39,442 nucleotides of DNA from an uncultured Acetatifactor sp. (GTDB lineage: Bacteria > Bacillota > Clostridia > Lachnospirales > Lachnospiraceae): NCBI GenBank assembly GCA_947595925.1, contig CANQEV010000028.1, positions 1 to 39,442 on the forward strand, in the 5' to 3' direction. The notes beneath the pieces were generated by a model. That model was not told where the DNA came from, ran no database searches, and saw only the letters and a list, made by a program, of their open reading frames with translations. A program made the translations under genes and the position numbers. Of the stretch, positions 24,364-33,220 are shown piece by piece (within the stretch, counting starts at the first letter, position 1; each line of letters opens with the position of its first letter).

Positions 24364-25143
24364 TCATTTCGAGTAAAAGAAGGAATTCCGCCTCTGATAC
24401 CCTATGTCCTTGTAATCCATGATCTGCTCCGTGCTGCCGATGAACAGCGTGCCGCCCGGGGACAGCGAAGCATAAAATTTTCGAAAGATTTCCTCTTTCG
24501 CCTCCTCCGTGAAATAGATCAGCACATTTCTGCAGACGATCAGATGAAAGTCCTTCGGGTAAGGGTCTTTCAGAAGATTGTGCTCCTGGAAATGCACCCT
24601 CGCCTTAATCTCGTCCGCGATCTTATAGGAGAGCCCCACCTTTGTGAAAAATCTCTTCCGAAGGTCCTCGGGAACCGCCGCGACGCTTTTTTCTTTATAA
24701 AGGCCAACCTTTGCCTTTTCGATGATCTGCTTATCCAGATCCGTTGCAAAGATATTGATCTGGGACAGGGGTACAAAGCGGGACAGGGCCATCACCAGGG
24801 AATAGGGTTCGTCCCCGGTAGAACACGCCGCGCTCCAGATCTTCAGATTCTTTCCAAACCGTCTGATCATCTCCGGGAAGACCTCCTTTTCCAGAAAGGC
24901 CCACTGTTCCGGGTTCCGGTAAAATTCCGAAACATTGATGGTGATATAGCTGACAAACTCCTCAAAGAGTTCCCTGTCGCTCTTCAGGGCGGTTATGTAC
25001 TTATCGTAGCCGGAGATACCATGATTGGCGATCAGCGTATCAATCCGTCTCTTCATCTGCTGTTCCTTATAGGAACTCAGGTCGATCTCCGTCAGCTTCC
25101 TTATCTCTTTTTTGAAATATTCGTAATCATAGACCAATGCCAT
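24364..25143 (-). CDS. CheR-family protein methyltransferase
   Basis: A 258-residue two-domain CheR, the S-adenosylmethionine-dependent enzyme that methylates glutamates of chemoreceptors. The N-terminal helical domain covers about residues 5-75. The catalytic domain shows NVSEFYRNPEQW, IWSAACSTGDEPYSLVM (SAM-binding), and FHLIVCRNVLIYF. The start at 25143 (MALVYDYEYF) has GGGAG 8 nt upstream; an in-frame ATG at 25191 adds 16 unrelated residues. No receptor or other che gene is nearby, so it may serve a distant cluster or a non-chemotaxis role. Confidence 0.88.
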   Translation of the reverse strand: MALVYDYEYFKKEIRKLTEIDLSSYKEQQMKRRIDTLIANHGISGYDKYITALKSDRELFEEFVSYITINVSEFYRNPEQWAFLEKEVFPEMIRRFGKNLKIWSAACSTGDEPYSLVMALSRFVPLSQINIFATDLDKQIIEKAKVGLYKEKSVAAVPEDLRKRFFTKVGLSYKIADEIKARVHFQEHNLLKDPYPKDFHLIVCRNVLIYFTEEAKEEIFRKFYASLSPGGTLFIGSTEQIMDYKDIGYQRRNSFFYSK

Positions 25144-25269
25144 CTCCACACTCCCTAAAAATGCCGTTTTTGTTCTTCTGTGACAGTCCATACATAATTT
25201 GGCCGGTATCCCGTCGTTTCCGGACGGTTCCAGGCCTTCTTCGCCTGCCGGATATCCGGTTTTGTCCCG

Positions 25270-25302
25270 AAAAAGATAAGAGGCTCCCTTCCGGCAGCCT
25301 CT
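25270..25302 (-). terminator. Terminator of the S1 gene
   Basis: A 7-bp stem (25279-25285 with 25296-25302) is followed on the minus strand by CTTTTTC. It lies about 20 nt after the S1-protein stop and ends the cmk-ispH-S1 transcript. The opposite side also has T6, so it could act both ways. Confidence 0.7.
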
Positions 25303-25323
25303 CGTTTTTTCCTTTGAATCTTC

Positions 25324-26448
25324 TTACTCTTCCTCGGAAGCGATCACAGCATCGATGTCAACCGGAACAACATCCTTGTCGTCATCCTTGGGCTCCGGCG
25401 CGAACATTGCCTTCACGCTCAGGGAAATCTTCCTGTCCGCCTCGTTGAAATCCACAACCTTTGCGGTGATCTCCTGGCCAACGGTAAGAACATCCGACGG
25501 CTTATCCACATGATCCTTGGAGATCTGGGATACATGGAGAAGCGCATCCACGCCTTCCTCCAGCTCCACGAAAGCGCCGAAATCGGTCATCCTTGCAACT
25601 TTGCCGGTCACTACGTTGCCAACTGCGTATTTCTCAGCGGCGTCCCTCCAGGGATTTGCGTCCTCAAACTTCAAAGAGAGGGCGATCTTATTTCCGTTGA
25701 TCTCCTTGATCAGGACCTTGCGGGTCTCGCCAACCTTGAAGACTTTCTTGGGATGCTCGATGCGTCCCCAGCTCATCTCGGAGATATGTAACAGTCCGTC
25801 CGCGCCGCCCAGATCGATGAAAGCGCCAAAATCCGTGACATTCTTCACAACGCCTTCCACCACGTCGCCCTCGTGGATCCTCTCAAAGAGTTCCTTGCGA
25901 AGGGCTTCTTTCTTCTCCACGAGAAGCTGACGGCGGTCGCCGATGAAGCGTCTCTTCTTGGGATTGTACTCCGTGATCACAAACTCGATCTCCTGACCGG
26001 CAAACTTGTTCAGATCCTTCTCATAAGTGTCGGAGACAAGGCTTGCGGGGATAAAGACATGCACGCCTTCCACCACGACGGTGAGTCCGCCGTCCAGGAC
26101 CTGGGTCACAACTGCTTTCAGGATCTCCCGGTTGTTGTATGCTTCTTCAATTCTCTTGTTTCCTCTCTCGGCGGCAAGCCTCTTGTAAGTCAGTACGACC
26201 TGCCCGTCCCCGTCGTTTACCTTCAGGACCTTGACTTCCATGGAGTCGCCGGGTTTTACAACCGTGGTCAGATCCAGGGAAGAATCATTGCTGTACTCGC
26301 TGCGGGTCAAGATGCCATCGGATTTATAACCGATATTCAGAACGATCTCGTCCGGCTTCACATCGATAACTTTGCCTTCCACTACCTCTCCTGTATGAAT
26401 TGTCTTAATAGATTCTTCCAGCATTTGTTCAAAAGTTAATTCTGACAT
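25324..26448 (-). CDS. rpsA: 30S ribosomal protein S1-like protein with four S1 domains
   Basis: A 374-residue RNA-binding protein with four S1 (OB-fold) domains at about 15-88, 100-170, 190-260 and 277-347. Each shows the G-x-V-xx-V and FGAF/HVFIPAS-type strand, for example VTDFGAFIDLGGADGLLHISE and MTDFGAFVELEEGVDALLHVS. Firmicute S1 homologues are shorter than the six-domain E. coli protein. The tail is acidic. The start at 26448 overlaps the end of ispH by 20 nt, with GGAGG 9 nt upstream inside ispH. In several Clostridia the two proteins are one polypeptide; here they are in different frames. Confidence 0.92.
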   Translation of the reverse strand: MSELTFEQMLEESIKTIHTGEVVEGKVIDVKPDEIVLNIGYKSDGILTRSEYSNDSSLDLTTVVKPGDSMEVKVLKVNDGDGQVVLTYKRLAAERGNKRIEEAYNNREILKAVVTQVLDGGLTVVVEGVHVFIPASLVSDTYEKDLNKFAGQEIEFVITEYNPKKRRFIGDRRQLLVEKKEALRKELFERIHEGDVVEGVVKNVTDFGAFIDLGGADGLLHISEMSWGRIEHPKKVFKVGETRKVLIKEINGNKIALSLKFEDANPWRDAAEKYAVGNVVTGKVARMTDFGAFVELEEGVDALLHVSQISKDHVDKPSDVLTVGQEITAKVVDFNEADRKISLSVKAMFAPEPKDDDKDVVPVDIDAVIASEEE

Positions 26449-27292
26449 AATTTTGAACCTCCTCAATTAGTTTGTTTGGGGTGGAAGCCCCCGCGGTAAT
26501 ACCCACCAGGCGAACAGCTTTAGGCAAGACCAAATGTAAGTCATCCAGTGTCTGTATAAAATAGGTGGATTCACATTCCTGACTGCATATCTCATACAGT
26601 TTTCTTGTATTGGAACTGTGTTTCCCTCCTATTACTATCATCACATCAGCGGCCGACGCGAGTTCCCGCGCAGCCCGCTGCCTCTCTTCCGTCGCATTAC
26701 AGATAGTATTCACAACACTACCATTGTAACCTCTTTTGCGAAAAATTTCAACTATATTGTCAAATTTCTTATAATTAAATGTTGTCTGGGCAACCAAAAC
26801 TCCCCGATTTTTGTCATGGAGCTCTATCTCTTGCGCTTCCTCGACCGTCTCCAGGGTCTTCACTTCGCACCGGCACCACCCGCGGATCCCCTCCACCTCC
26901 GGGTGGCCGGGGTTTCCGGCGATGTAGACGCAGGTATCGCCGCCGGTTTCCTTCTCCACAATGCGGTGGATCCGCCTGACAAAAGGACAGGTGGCGTCGA
27001 TGCACTCCACGCCCTTGCCGCTCAGCAGTTCAAAGATCTCCCGGGGCGCTCCGTGGGCCCTTATGATGACCGCCGCCTTCTCCCCCTCCGGAAAGGTCAT
27101 GGCCGCCAGCTCCTCCCGGTTCTCGATCACCCGGACGCCCAGCGCCTCCAGCTCCCTGACCACTTCCTCATTGTGGACGATGGGGCCATAGGTGTAAATT
27201 GTCTTTCCCGTCTTCAGCTGCTCGTAAACCGTGTCCACGGCCCGCTTTACGCCAAAGCAGAAGCCGGCGCACTCCGCCAGCCTGACTTCCAT
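26429..27292 (-). CDS. ispH: 4-hydroxy-3-methylbut-2-enyl diphosphate reductase IspH
   Basis: IspH is the last enzyme of the MEP isoprenoid pathway, reducing HMBPP to IPP and DMAPP with a [4Fe-4S] cluster. The three cluster Cys are visible in GFCFGVKRAVD (12), DATCPFVRRIH (about 96) and NTICNATEERQ (about 193). GKHSSNTRKLYEI and the terminal TAGASTP are also conserved. Length of 287 is typical. AGGAGG lies 7 nt before the ATG. It overlaps the S1 gene by 20 nt, so translation may be coupled. Confidence 0.96.
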   Translation of the reverse strand: MEVRLAECAGFCFGVKRAVDTVYEQLKTGKTIYTYGPIVHNEEVVRELEALGVRVIENREELAAMTFPEGEKAAVIIRAHGAPREIFELLSGKGVECIDATCPFVRRIHRIVEKETGGDTCVYIAGNPGHPEVEGIRGWCRCEVKTLETVEEAQEIELHDKNRGVLVAQTTFNYKKFDNIVEIFRKRGYNGSVVNTICNATEERQRAARELASAADVMIVIGGKHSSNTRKLYEICSQECESTYFIQTLDDLHLVLPKAVRLVGITAGASTPNKLIEEVQNYVRINF

Positions 27293-27483
27293 ATAAAATC
27301 CTCCTGATTTTTACGGCAATCCCGATCTACTCCCATCTATATGAAGTGCCCTAGCGATATACCGTTCTATGGCGGTGGTATTCCTCCCAAACCGCTCCGC
27401 CTGTATGGATCCCCTCCAGCAACGCCCAGCTTCCTGTCATGCGCCTTTTTACATTAACTCATCCGGCAGGCCGCCGCAACCTT

Positions 27484-28140
27484 CTACTTACACAGCTCCA
27501 GGATCTTTGCGATCACTTCCTCGATGGTCATATCCGAAGTGTCCACCAGCACAGCGTCCTCCGCCTGGCGCAGGGGGGAGGTCTCCCTGTGCATGTCCCG
27601 GTAATCCCGCTCCTCAATATCGGCCCGGATCTTCTCCAGGTCGCAGGGAACGCCCTTTGCCGTCAATTCCTCGTAGCGTCTCTTTGCCCGGACCAGGCTG
27701 CTCGCGGTAAGATAGATCTTCAGCTGTGCCCCGGGGAGCACGCAGGTGCCGATGTCCCGGCCGTCCATGATGCAGTCGCTCTTCGCCGCCAGCTGCTTTT
27801 GCAATTCAACTAATTTTTTGCGGACTTCCGGGATGGGACTGATGGCGGAAGCCATATTCCCGACCTCCTCCGTCCGGATCAGGGCGTTTACATCCTCCCC
27901 GTTCAGGTACACCACCTGACGGCCGTCCTCGTAGGCGATGGTCACCTCCGCCTTCCCGCACGCAGCGATAATGCGCTCCGTCTCCTCCGGTCCGATATCG
28001 GCCCGGATCATAAAGAGGGCCATGGCCCGGTACATCGCCCCGGTGTCCACATAAATAAAACCTTTTTTCTCCGCCACGGCCCTGGCGATGGTGCTCTTTC
28101 CTGCTCCCGCCGGTCCGTCAACCGCGATATTGTAACTCAT
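27484..28140 (-). CDS. cmk: Cytidylate kinase
   Basis: A 218-residue (d)CMP kinase that makes CDP for nucleic acid and lipid synthesis. P-loop DGPAGAGKSTIAR is at residues 8-20, then FIYVDTGAMYRAMAL, ISPIPEVRKKLVELQ, and IMDGRDIGTCVLP. It lies 14 nt after the flavoprotein gene. The 190-nt gap to ispH holds no recognisable gene. The cmk-ispH-S1 order is conserved in Clostridia. Confidence 0.96.
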   Translation of the reverse strand: MSYNIAVDGPAGAGKSTIARAVAEKKGFIYVDTGAMYRAMALFMIRADIGPEETERIIAACGKAEVTIAYEDGRQVVYLNGEDVNALIRTEEVGNMASAISPIPEVRKKLVELQKQLAAKSDCIMDGRDIGTCVLPGAQLKIYLTASSLVRAKRRYEELTAKGVPCDLEKIRADIEERDYRDMHRETSPLRQAEDAVLVDTSDMTIEEVIAKILELCK

Positions 28141-28154
28141 ATCCTCTCTCCTTT

Positions 28155-29399
28155 TTAAGTATTGCCGCCCGCCGCGTTTTCTCCGGCCAGATGTCCGGTG
28201 GACCAGGCGATCTGCAGGTTAAAGCCTCCGGTCAGCGCGTCCAGGTCCAGCACCTCCCCTGCAAAATAAAGCCCCTTTATCAGTCGGGACTCCATGGTGG
28301 AGGGATTGACCTGCCTGACGGAGACTCCGCCCTGGGTGATGATGGCCTCCTCAAAGCCCCGGGTACCTTTCACCTGCAGGGGCAGCGCCTTGATCAGCTC
28401 CCCAAAGCGCTGTCTTTCCTCCCGGCTGATCTCAGACACCTTCTTTTCGGGCTGGATCCCCGAAAGCCAAACCATCACCGGGATCAGTTTCGCCGGGAAA
28501 AGTCCGCCCAGCGCGTTCTTAAACTGTTTCGCGCTGTTTTCCTCAAAATCCCTGAGAAGCCTTCTGTCCAGCTGTTCCCCGGTCAGGGCGGGCTTTAAGT
28601 CCAGAAAGGCCCAGGTCTCCCCCTCCGCCTTCCCGCTCCGGTAAAAACTGCTGGCGGAGAGCGCCAGGGGCCCGCTGATCCCGAAATGGGTGAACAGCAT
28701 TTCCCCGAAACCCTCATAGAGCACTTTTTTCCCGCGGGTCAGTTTCAGCTCCACATTCCTTAAGGAAAGCCCCATCAGGTCTCCGACCCAGGGCTCATAA
28801 ATCTCTAAGGGGACCAGAGCAGGCCGCCTCTCCGTCAGCTCATGCCCGGTTTCCTGTGCAAAGCGGTATCCGTCCCCCGTGGAACCGGTCGACGGGTAGG
28901 AAACGCCTCCCGTACAAAGGATACAGGCGTCCCCGGAAATCTGTCTGCCGTCCGAGAGCTGGACTTCCTCAAACCGGCCCTCCGGACAGGAGATCTTTTT
29001 CACCTCACTGTGCAGCATCACCTGAACCCCCGCGCGGTCCAGCATCCGTTTCATCGCCCCGATCACATCGGAGGAGCGGTCCGACACCGGGAAAACCCTG
29101 TCCCCCCTCTCCACCTTCAGGGGGCACCCCGCCTCCTCCAGAAACGCCATCATCGCCCGGTTGTCCCACTGATAAAAGGCGCTGTACAAAAATTTCCGGT
29201 TCGTCACCACATTCTGAAAGAGCGTCTCCCTATCTTCCGCGGCATTGCAGACATTACACCTGCCCTTGCCGGTGATAAAGAGCTTTTTTCCCAGCTTTTC
29301 ATTTTTTTCCAGCAGAGTGACCTGCGCCCCCGCCCGGGCCGCGCTGCAGGCCGCCATCATTCCGGCGGCGCCGCCCCCGATCACGATCACATGGCTCAT
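28155..29399 (-). CDS. HI0933-family FAD-dependent oxidoreductase
   Basis: A 414-residue flavoprotein of the HI0933/BaiN-like family. The Rossmann FAD motif VIGGGAAGMMAA is at residues 5-16. LGKKLFITGKGRCNVCNA and the C-terminal GLYFAGEVLDLDALTGGFNLQIAWSTG are signatures of the family. The reaction is not established for most members; the BaiN branch has been linked to bile-acid metabolism, but that cannot be assigned here. The ATG overlaps the rpiR stop by 4 nt (ATGA), and cmk follows. Confidence 0.9.
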   Translation of the reverse strand: MSHVIVIGGGAAGMMAACSAARAGAQVTLLEKNEKLGKKLFITGKGRCNVCNAAEDRETLFQNVVTNRKFLYSAFYQWDNRAMMAFLEEAGCPLKVERGDRVFPVSDRSSDVIGAMKRMLDRAGVQVMLHSEVKKISCPEGRFEEVQLSDGRQISGDACILCTGGVSYPSTGSTGDGYRFAQETGHELTERRPALVPLEIYEPWVGDLMGLSLRNVELKLTRGKKVLYEGFGEMLFTHFGISGPLALSASSFYRSGKAEGETWAFLDLKPALTGEQLDRRLLRDFEENSAKQFKNALGGLFPAKLIPVMVWLSGIQPEKKVSEISREERQRFGELIKALPLQVKGTRGFEEAIITQGGVSVRQVNPSTMESRLIKGLYFAGEVLDLDALTGGFNLQIAWSTGHLAGENAAGGNT

Positions 29400-30334
29400 T
29401 CGTCCTCTTTTCCCTTCTCCCGATAGACGGACGAATCATGCAGTATGGGCTCGTCCTCTATAAAATTGATCTCATCATTTAAGTAGACCTGGTAATCGCT
29501 CCAGACCTGCTCCAGCATCTTCATGTTCTGCCGCACCTCTCCCGGGCGCTTCAGCGCCAGGGCCACCACCAGGGCATTGATCACACTTAAGGGCGCTACC
29601 AGGGAATCCACGATGGAGACCATGTCGCTCCTGGCGAACAGATTGCAGGAGGAATACAGGTTCATGGGGGAATTCGCGCTGTCCGTCAGGGCGATCACCC
29701 TGGCGTTCCGGTCATTGGCAAATTCCATGGCCTTTAAGGTCCGCATGGAATACCGGGGAAAGCTGATCCCGATCAGGCAGTCCTTCTCCCCTATATACAT
29801 CATCTGCTCAAAGGTTTCCGTCACGCTGGTAGTGGACAGGAGCGTCACATTCCTCCGGATGATATTCAGATAAAAGTGCAGGAAACCGGCCAGGGGTTCG
29901 CAGCTCCTGAGACCGATCACATAGACCCTTTCCGCGGAGAGAATGGTATCCACCGCCATCTCAAAGGCCGCCGTGTCCAGATGTTCCATGGTATCCCGGA
30001 TCTTTTCCGCGTCCGAGCGCATCACCGCCGTCAGGATCTCGGACTGGGAACGACCGTAATAAGCCGCGCCCATCTCGCTCCTGGAGGACAATCTGTCCCT
30101 GACGCAGGCTTCCAGGCTCTTCTGGAGCTGCGGATAACCTCCCTCCATTCCCAGGACCCCGGCAAAGCGCACCACCGTGGACTCGCTGATCCCCAGCTCG
30201 GCGCCGAGCTGCGCCGCCGTCATGAACACCGCCTTGTCAAAGTGGTTTAAGATATATTCCCCGATCTTTTTGTGGCTCTTACTGAACCCGGGGAACCGTT
30301 CCTCTATCAACTTTAAGATATTTTTCTCTTCCAT
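29396..30334 (-). CDS. MurR/RpiR-family transcription regulator
   Basis: A 312-residue regulator with an N-terminal RpiR helix-turn-helix (about 1-77, LGAELGISESTVVRFAGVLG) and a SIS sugar-phosphate-binding domain (about 120-260, RVYVIGLRSCEPLAGFLHFYL and GISFPRYSMRTLKAMEFANDRNARVIALTD). RpiR proteins sense phosphosugars, but no sugar gene is adjacent, so the ligand and targets are unknown. A CAGGAG site precedes the ATG by about 6 nt. Confidence 0.9.
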   Translation of the reverse strand: MEEKNILKLIEERFPGFSKSHKKIGEYILNHFDKAVFMTAAQLGAELGISESTVVRFAGVLGMEGGYPQLQKSLEACVRDRLSSRSEMGAAYYGRSQSEILTAVMRSDAEKIRDTMEHLDTAAFEMAVDTILSAERVYVIGLRSCEPLAGFLHFYLNIIRRNVTLLSTTSVTETFEQMMYIGEKDCLIGISFPRYSMRTLKAMEFANDRNARVIALTDSANSPMNLYSSCNLFARSDMVSIVDSLVAPLSVINALVVALALKRPGEVRQNMKMLEQVWSDYQVYLNDEINFIEDEPILHDSSVYREKGKEDE

Positions 30335-30455
30335 AAAAACTCCTGGATCTACTCCTTATCCCCGGATCCGTAAGCTCTGTGCCCCAGCTTTTTCGGAAAA
30401 CCTCCCTGCCGATTTTTCAGCCATCCCCGAAAGCTCCTGGCCGCCGGTTTTCCTC

Positions 30456-31037
30456 CTACCTGACAGGGCTCTGCGCACTGACTGATTCGCGCTCTCTCAA
30501 AAACGACCGGTACACACTTTCCAGCATCTTCAGGGTCTCCTGATCCGAGAGATCGTAATCTCCGGTCAGGGACATACAGGCCGCCCCGTGGATAAAAATC
30601 CACATCTTCGTAAACATGGCGCCGGGATCCGGGCATCCCTGGGCCGCGGCCGCCTGGATTTCCGCCTTTACATTCTCCGCGCCGCCGTTTAAGAGCTCAT
30701 AGAGACTTTTCTTCGGCTCCGCCGATACAAAGAGCATACGAAAAAGCTCCCTCTCCTCCCGGGCAAACGATATGTACGCCATGCCGAGATTGGAAAAAGG
30801 AAATTCGCCCAGCTTCGGATACAGCGCATAGAAATCCTGGAAGAAAGCGGCCGCCCGCTCATACACCCCGTCCATCAGGTCCTCCATGCTCTGAAAGGAC
30901 CGGAAGATCGGCTGCGTGGAACATCCTGCCCGCTCCGCCACCCTCCTGGCCGTGATATTCTTCAGTCCCTCTTCCCGTGCCATCTCAAAGGCGGTATCCA
31001 GAACCATCCGACTGCTGATCGACTCTTTTCTCGCCAT
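30456..31037 (-). CDS. TetR/AcrR-family transcription regulator
   Basis: A 193-residue regulator with a TetR-type N-terminal helix-turn-helix: SSRMVLDTAFEMAREEGLKNITARRVAERAGCSTQPIFRSFQSMEDL (about 6-52). The C-terminal half has a WHG-like segment, TKMWIFIHGAACMSLTGDYDLS, seen in one TetR subgroup. It is a single gene separated by 121 nt from rpiR. The target is not visible. Confidence 0.88.
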   Translation of the reverse strand: MARKESISSRMVLDTAFEMAREEGLKNITARRVAERAGCSTQPIFRSFQSMEDLMDGVYERAAAFFQDFYALYPKLGEFPFSNLGMAYISFAREERELFRMLFVSAEPKKSLYELLNGGAENVKAEIQAAAAQGCPDPGAMFTKMWIFIHGAACMSLTGDYDLSDQETLKMLESVYRSFLRERESVSAQSPVR

Positions 31038-31206
31038 GCGTCTTTCCCCTCATCCGTATGCCAAAGGCCGGCCGAACGCCATTTTTTTCACAGCGCCCCA
31101 CCCGCTTTTTCCCCTTTTTTGTAACACTTGTTATTTTACACGCAGAAAGGGGTTTTTGTCAAGTCCTGAACGACCTCGCGCCTCCCACAGCGAGCAGAAA
31201 AGTCGC

Positions 31207-31231
31207 AAAAAGACGCTGCCATAAGACAGCG
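31207..31231 (-). terminator. Terminator of the solute-binding protein gene
   Basis: On the minus strand, CGCTGTC and GGCAGCG (31225-31231 with 31214-31220) pair with one G-U wobble around a 4-nt loop, followed by TCTTTTT. It lies 46 nt after the stop at 31277. Confidence 0.7.
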
Positions 31232-31276
31232 CCTTTTCGAAAAACATTAAGGGAGTAATTTTGCAGATGCCGGGAA

Positions 31277-32635
31277 TCATTCATGCTCATTCAGATACAG
31301 CTGCACCCGGTTCTGGATCTGGTTGATGGTCTCTTCCTTGCTCAGATTCCCATCGATATAATTGTCCGAAACATCATATACGATATCCAGGATCTCTTCC
31401 GCCCGCCGGACCGCATACCGGGCGTCCTCGTAAATGTCCAGCATCTTCTGATGGGTCTCTTCATCCCAATCGTAATCCCGCTTGACAGTGGTTTCCCAGA
31501 CCTCCTTATTCATCGGTTCAGAGTAACTTTCCTGAGCTGATTTGCTCAATATATAGGATATAAAGGCGTACGCTCCCTCCAGATGCTCTGTATTCGCATT
31601 GACCATCAGGGTATCGGAATTATCCTGAATCAGATAGTGGGGGCCGTCGTCAAAGTAATACCCGACCGGGATGAATCCGGGAAACCACTCGGCAATCACA
31701 TCTTCATCCATTTTGGAACCAGAAACCTCATCGGACTCTAAAATCGGCTCATACCCCTTCATTCCATCCTCATGCCCCTTCTTTGTCACATCCAGGATCT
31801 TGGAAAAGATCGGAGCTGTGAAATCACAGGTGTTGTTCTCCCAGTCGATGATTCCCCAGAGATCCTCCGAACCCTGCAGGAAATATTTCAGGACATACCT
31901 GCTCTTAATGGAATCTCCCAGCAGGCACCCATGCCCCGGGTACTCCAGGAGCATATCCACCAGCCCTTCTATATCCTTCGGCGCTTCCCTGTCTCCCAGG
32001 ACCTCCGGGGAAATGTAGTAATTCTTGATAATCATATACGGGGCTACTCCATAGATCCGGTCCCCGGAAAACCCGGGGGCATACCCGGAGAAGAAGGTCT
32101 CACTTGTAATGCCGCTCTCCTCCAGATAAGGCGCCAGGTCCACCAGGGACCCGCCGTCCATGATTTCCTGGCTCAGGGGAAAGACGTCTTCCGACATGAT
32201 ATCCGGACCTTTTCCGGCTCCCACCTCAACCAGCAGCCGGTCCCGCATGGTCCCCAGCTCTTCTCCATAGTCACAGGTCTCCAGCTCCACACGATATTTT
32301 TTGTTGGACCTGTTAAACCGCTCCACAAGAGAACTGTAGTTGCTATTACCGCCTCGAAAACCTGCCGTCACCAGGGTGATAACGATCCTTTCGTCCTCTT
32401 CCTGTTTCTCCGGCTCCCGGGTCGCCGGCTCCGATTCCTGGGCCGCTGACTCCGTCTCCGGTTCCCGGTTCCAGAATTCCGGATCTTCATCGTCCGCGTG
32501 ATAATAGATCTCGATCTCAGACGAAGCCGGTTCCGAAGAGTTCTGTGACGCCTCCCGGGAACCGCAGCCGGACATAACGACCAGCGCGGCCAACAGCAGT
32601 CCCATGAAAATCCCCCTTCTTTTCTGAATCATCAT
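31277..32635 (-). CDS. Extracellular solute-binding lipoprotein, orphan
   Basis: A 452-residue lipoprotein. The signal peptide is MMIQKRRGIFMGLLLAALVVMSGC, with lipobox Cys at 24. A long acidic, Glu/Pro/Ser-rich spacer (about 25-85) precedes a type-1 solute-binding fold: VITLVTAGFRGGNSNYSSLVERFNRSNKKYRVEL, GPDIMSEDVFPLSQEIMDGGSLVDLAPYLE and IYGVAPYMIIKNYYI. These suit an ABC carbohydrate importer, but no permease or ATPase gene is in the window. The start at 32635 has AAGGAGG 6 nt upstream. It is transcribed divergently from padR from a promoter flanked by an inverted repeat, so PadR is a likely regulator. The ligand is unknown. Confidence 0.85.
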   Translation of the reverse strand: MMIQKRRGIFMGLLLAALVVMSGCGSREASQNSSEPASSEIEIYYHADDEDPEFWNREPETESAAQESEPATREPEKQEEDERIVITLVTAGFRGGNSNYSSLVERFNRSNKKYRVELETCDYGEELGTMRDRLLVEVGAGKGPDIMSEDVFPLSQEIMDGGSLVDLAPYLEESGITSETFFSGYAPGFSGDRIYGVAPYMIIKNYYISPEVLGDREAPKDIEGLVDMLLEYPGHGCLLGDSIKSRYVLKYFLQGSEDLWGIIDWENNTCDFTAPIFSKILDVTKKGHEDGMKGYEPILESDEVSGSKMDEDVIAEWFPGFIPVGYYFDDGPHYLIQDNSDTLMVNANTEHLEGAYAFISYILSKSAQESYSEPMNKEVWETTVKRDYDWDEETHQKMLDIYEDARYAVRRAEEILDIVYDVSDNYIDGNLSKEETINQIQNRVQLYLNEHE

Positions 32636-32756
32636 CACATTCCTCCTTCCCGGTCCGACAGATGACGCCCGCCGCACCTCGTTTTGTCAAGTTTTCTTCT
32701 ACCTCAATGAAACGCCCGGTTTCATCAAAATACTATCAACTTGTCTGTCTATATTC

Positions 32757-32785
32757 ATAATAACTTTATATTTGCCATTTGTCAA
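32757..32785 (-). promoter_or_regulatory. Promoter of the solute-binding lipoprotein gene
   Basis: On the minus strand, a perfect TTGACA (32785-32780) and TATTAT (32762-32757) with a 17-nt spacer. The leader is about 115 nt. Its -35 box overlaps the -35 box of the padR promoter on the other strand. Confidence 0.75.
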
Positions 32786-32807
32786 ATTATTATTTTCAAA
32801 ATAGTAT
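32779..32807 (+). promoter_or_regulatory. Promoter of padR
   Basis: TTGTCA (32779-32784) and TAGTAT (32802-32807) with a 17-nt spacer. The two -35 boxes of the divergent promoters overlap almost completely, so polymerase binding should be mutually exclusive. Confidence 0.6.
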
Positions 32808-32857
32808 TGCAAATATAGTTTTTTTAAATTATTATAAAAAAGAAGGGGCATACATCT

Positions 32858-33220
32858 ATGAAATGGCAAAAAGATATTTATGAAAATGTCCGGGGGGGCA
32901 TCGTAGAATTGCTGATCCTGCACCTGCTTCAGGAGCGTGACATGTATGGATATGAGATTCGAAACGCCCTTGAGGAGCGTACTCTGGGGGCGTTTGACTT
33001 AAAAGACGCCGCGCTGTACGGCCCCTTATACAGGATGGCTTCCCGGGGACTGATCTCTTCCCGTAAGGAATTGGTCGGTGAGAAACGGTTTCGCGTCTAC
33101 TATCATATTGAGGATGAGGGCGCGCAGTACTTAGCGTATGGGATCGAACAGATTCAATATGTCTTTTCAGGTATCATGAACTTATTAGGGGGAACAGAGA
33201 ATGAACACCGGGAAGAATAA
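32858..33220 (+). CDS. PadR-family transcription regulator
   Basis: A 120-residue winged-helix regulator of the PadR family: VRGGIVELLILHLLQERDMYGYEIRNALEERT, LYGPLYRMASRGLISSRKEL and RVYYHIEDEGAQYL. PadR proteins usually repress a neighbouring transporter or membrane gene. It overlaps the next gene by 20 nt, so the two are probably translated together. A purine-rich AAGAAGGGG lies about 9 nt before the ATG. Confidence 0.92.
   Translation: MKWQKDIYENVRGGIVELLILHLLQERDMYGYEIRNALEERTLGAFDLKDAALYGPLYRMASRGLISSRKELVGEKRFRVYYHIEDEGAQYLAYGIEQIQYVFSGIMNLLGGTENEHREE

Larger units (their letters stand above)
32729..32808. promoter_or_regulatory. Inverted-repeat operator pair between padR and the lipoprotein gene
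   Basis: AATACTAT at 32729-32736 and its exact inverse ATAGTATT at 32801-32808 flank the divergent promoters. The right copy overlaps the padR -10 box; the left lies about 20 nt downstream of the lipoprotein -10 box. This layout fits a PadR-type repressor acting on both genes. Confidence 0.5.

Noticed and set aside
27293..27483. Possible gene remnant between cmk and ispH
   Set aside because: About 190 nt with no frame of coding character or recognisable residues; treated as plain intergenic DNA.
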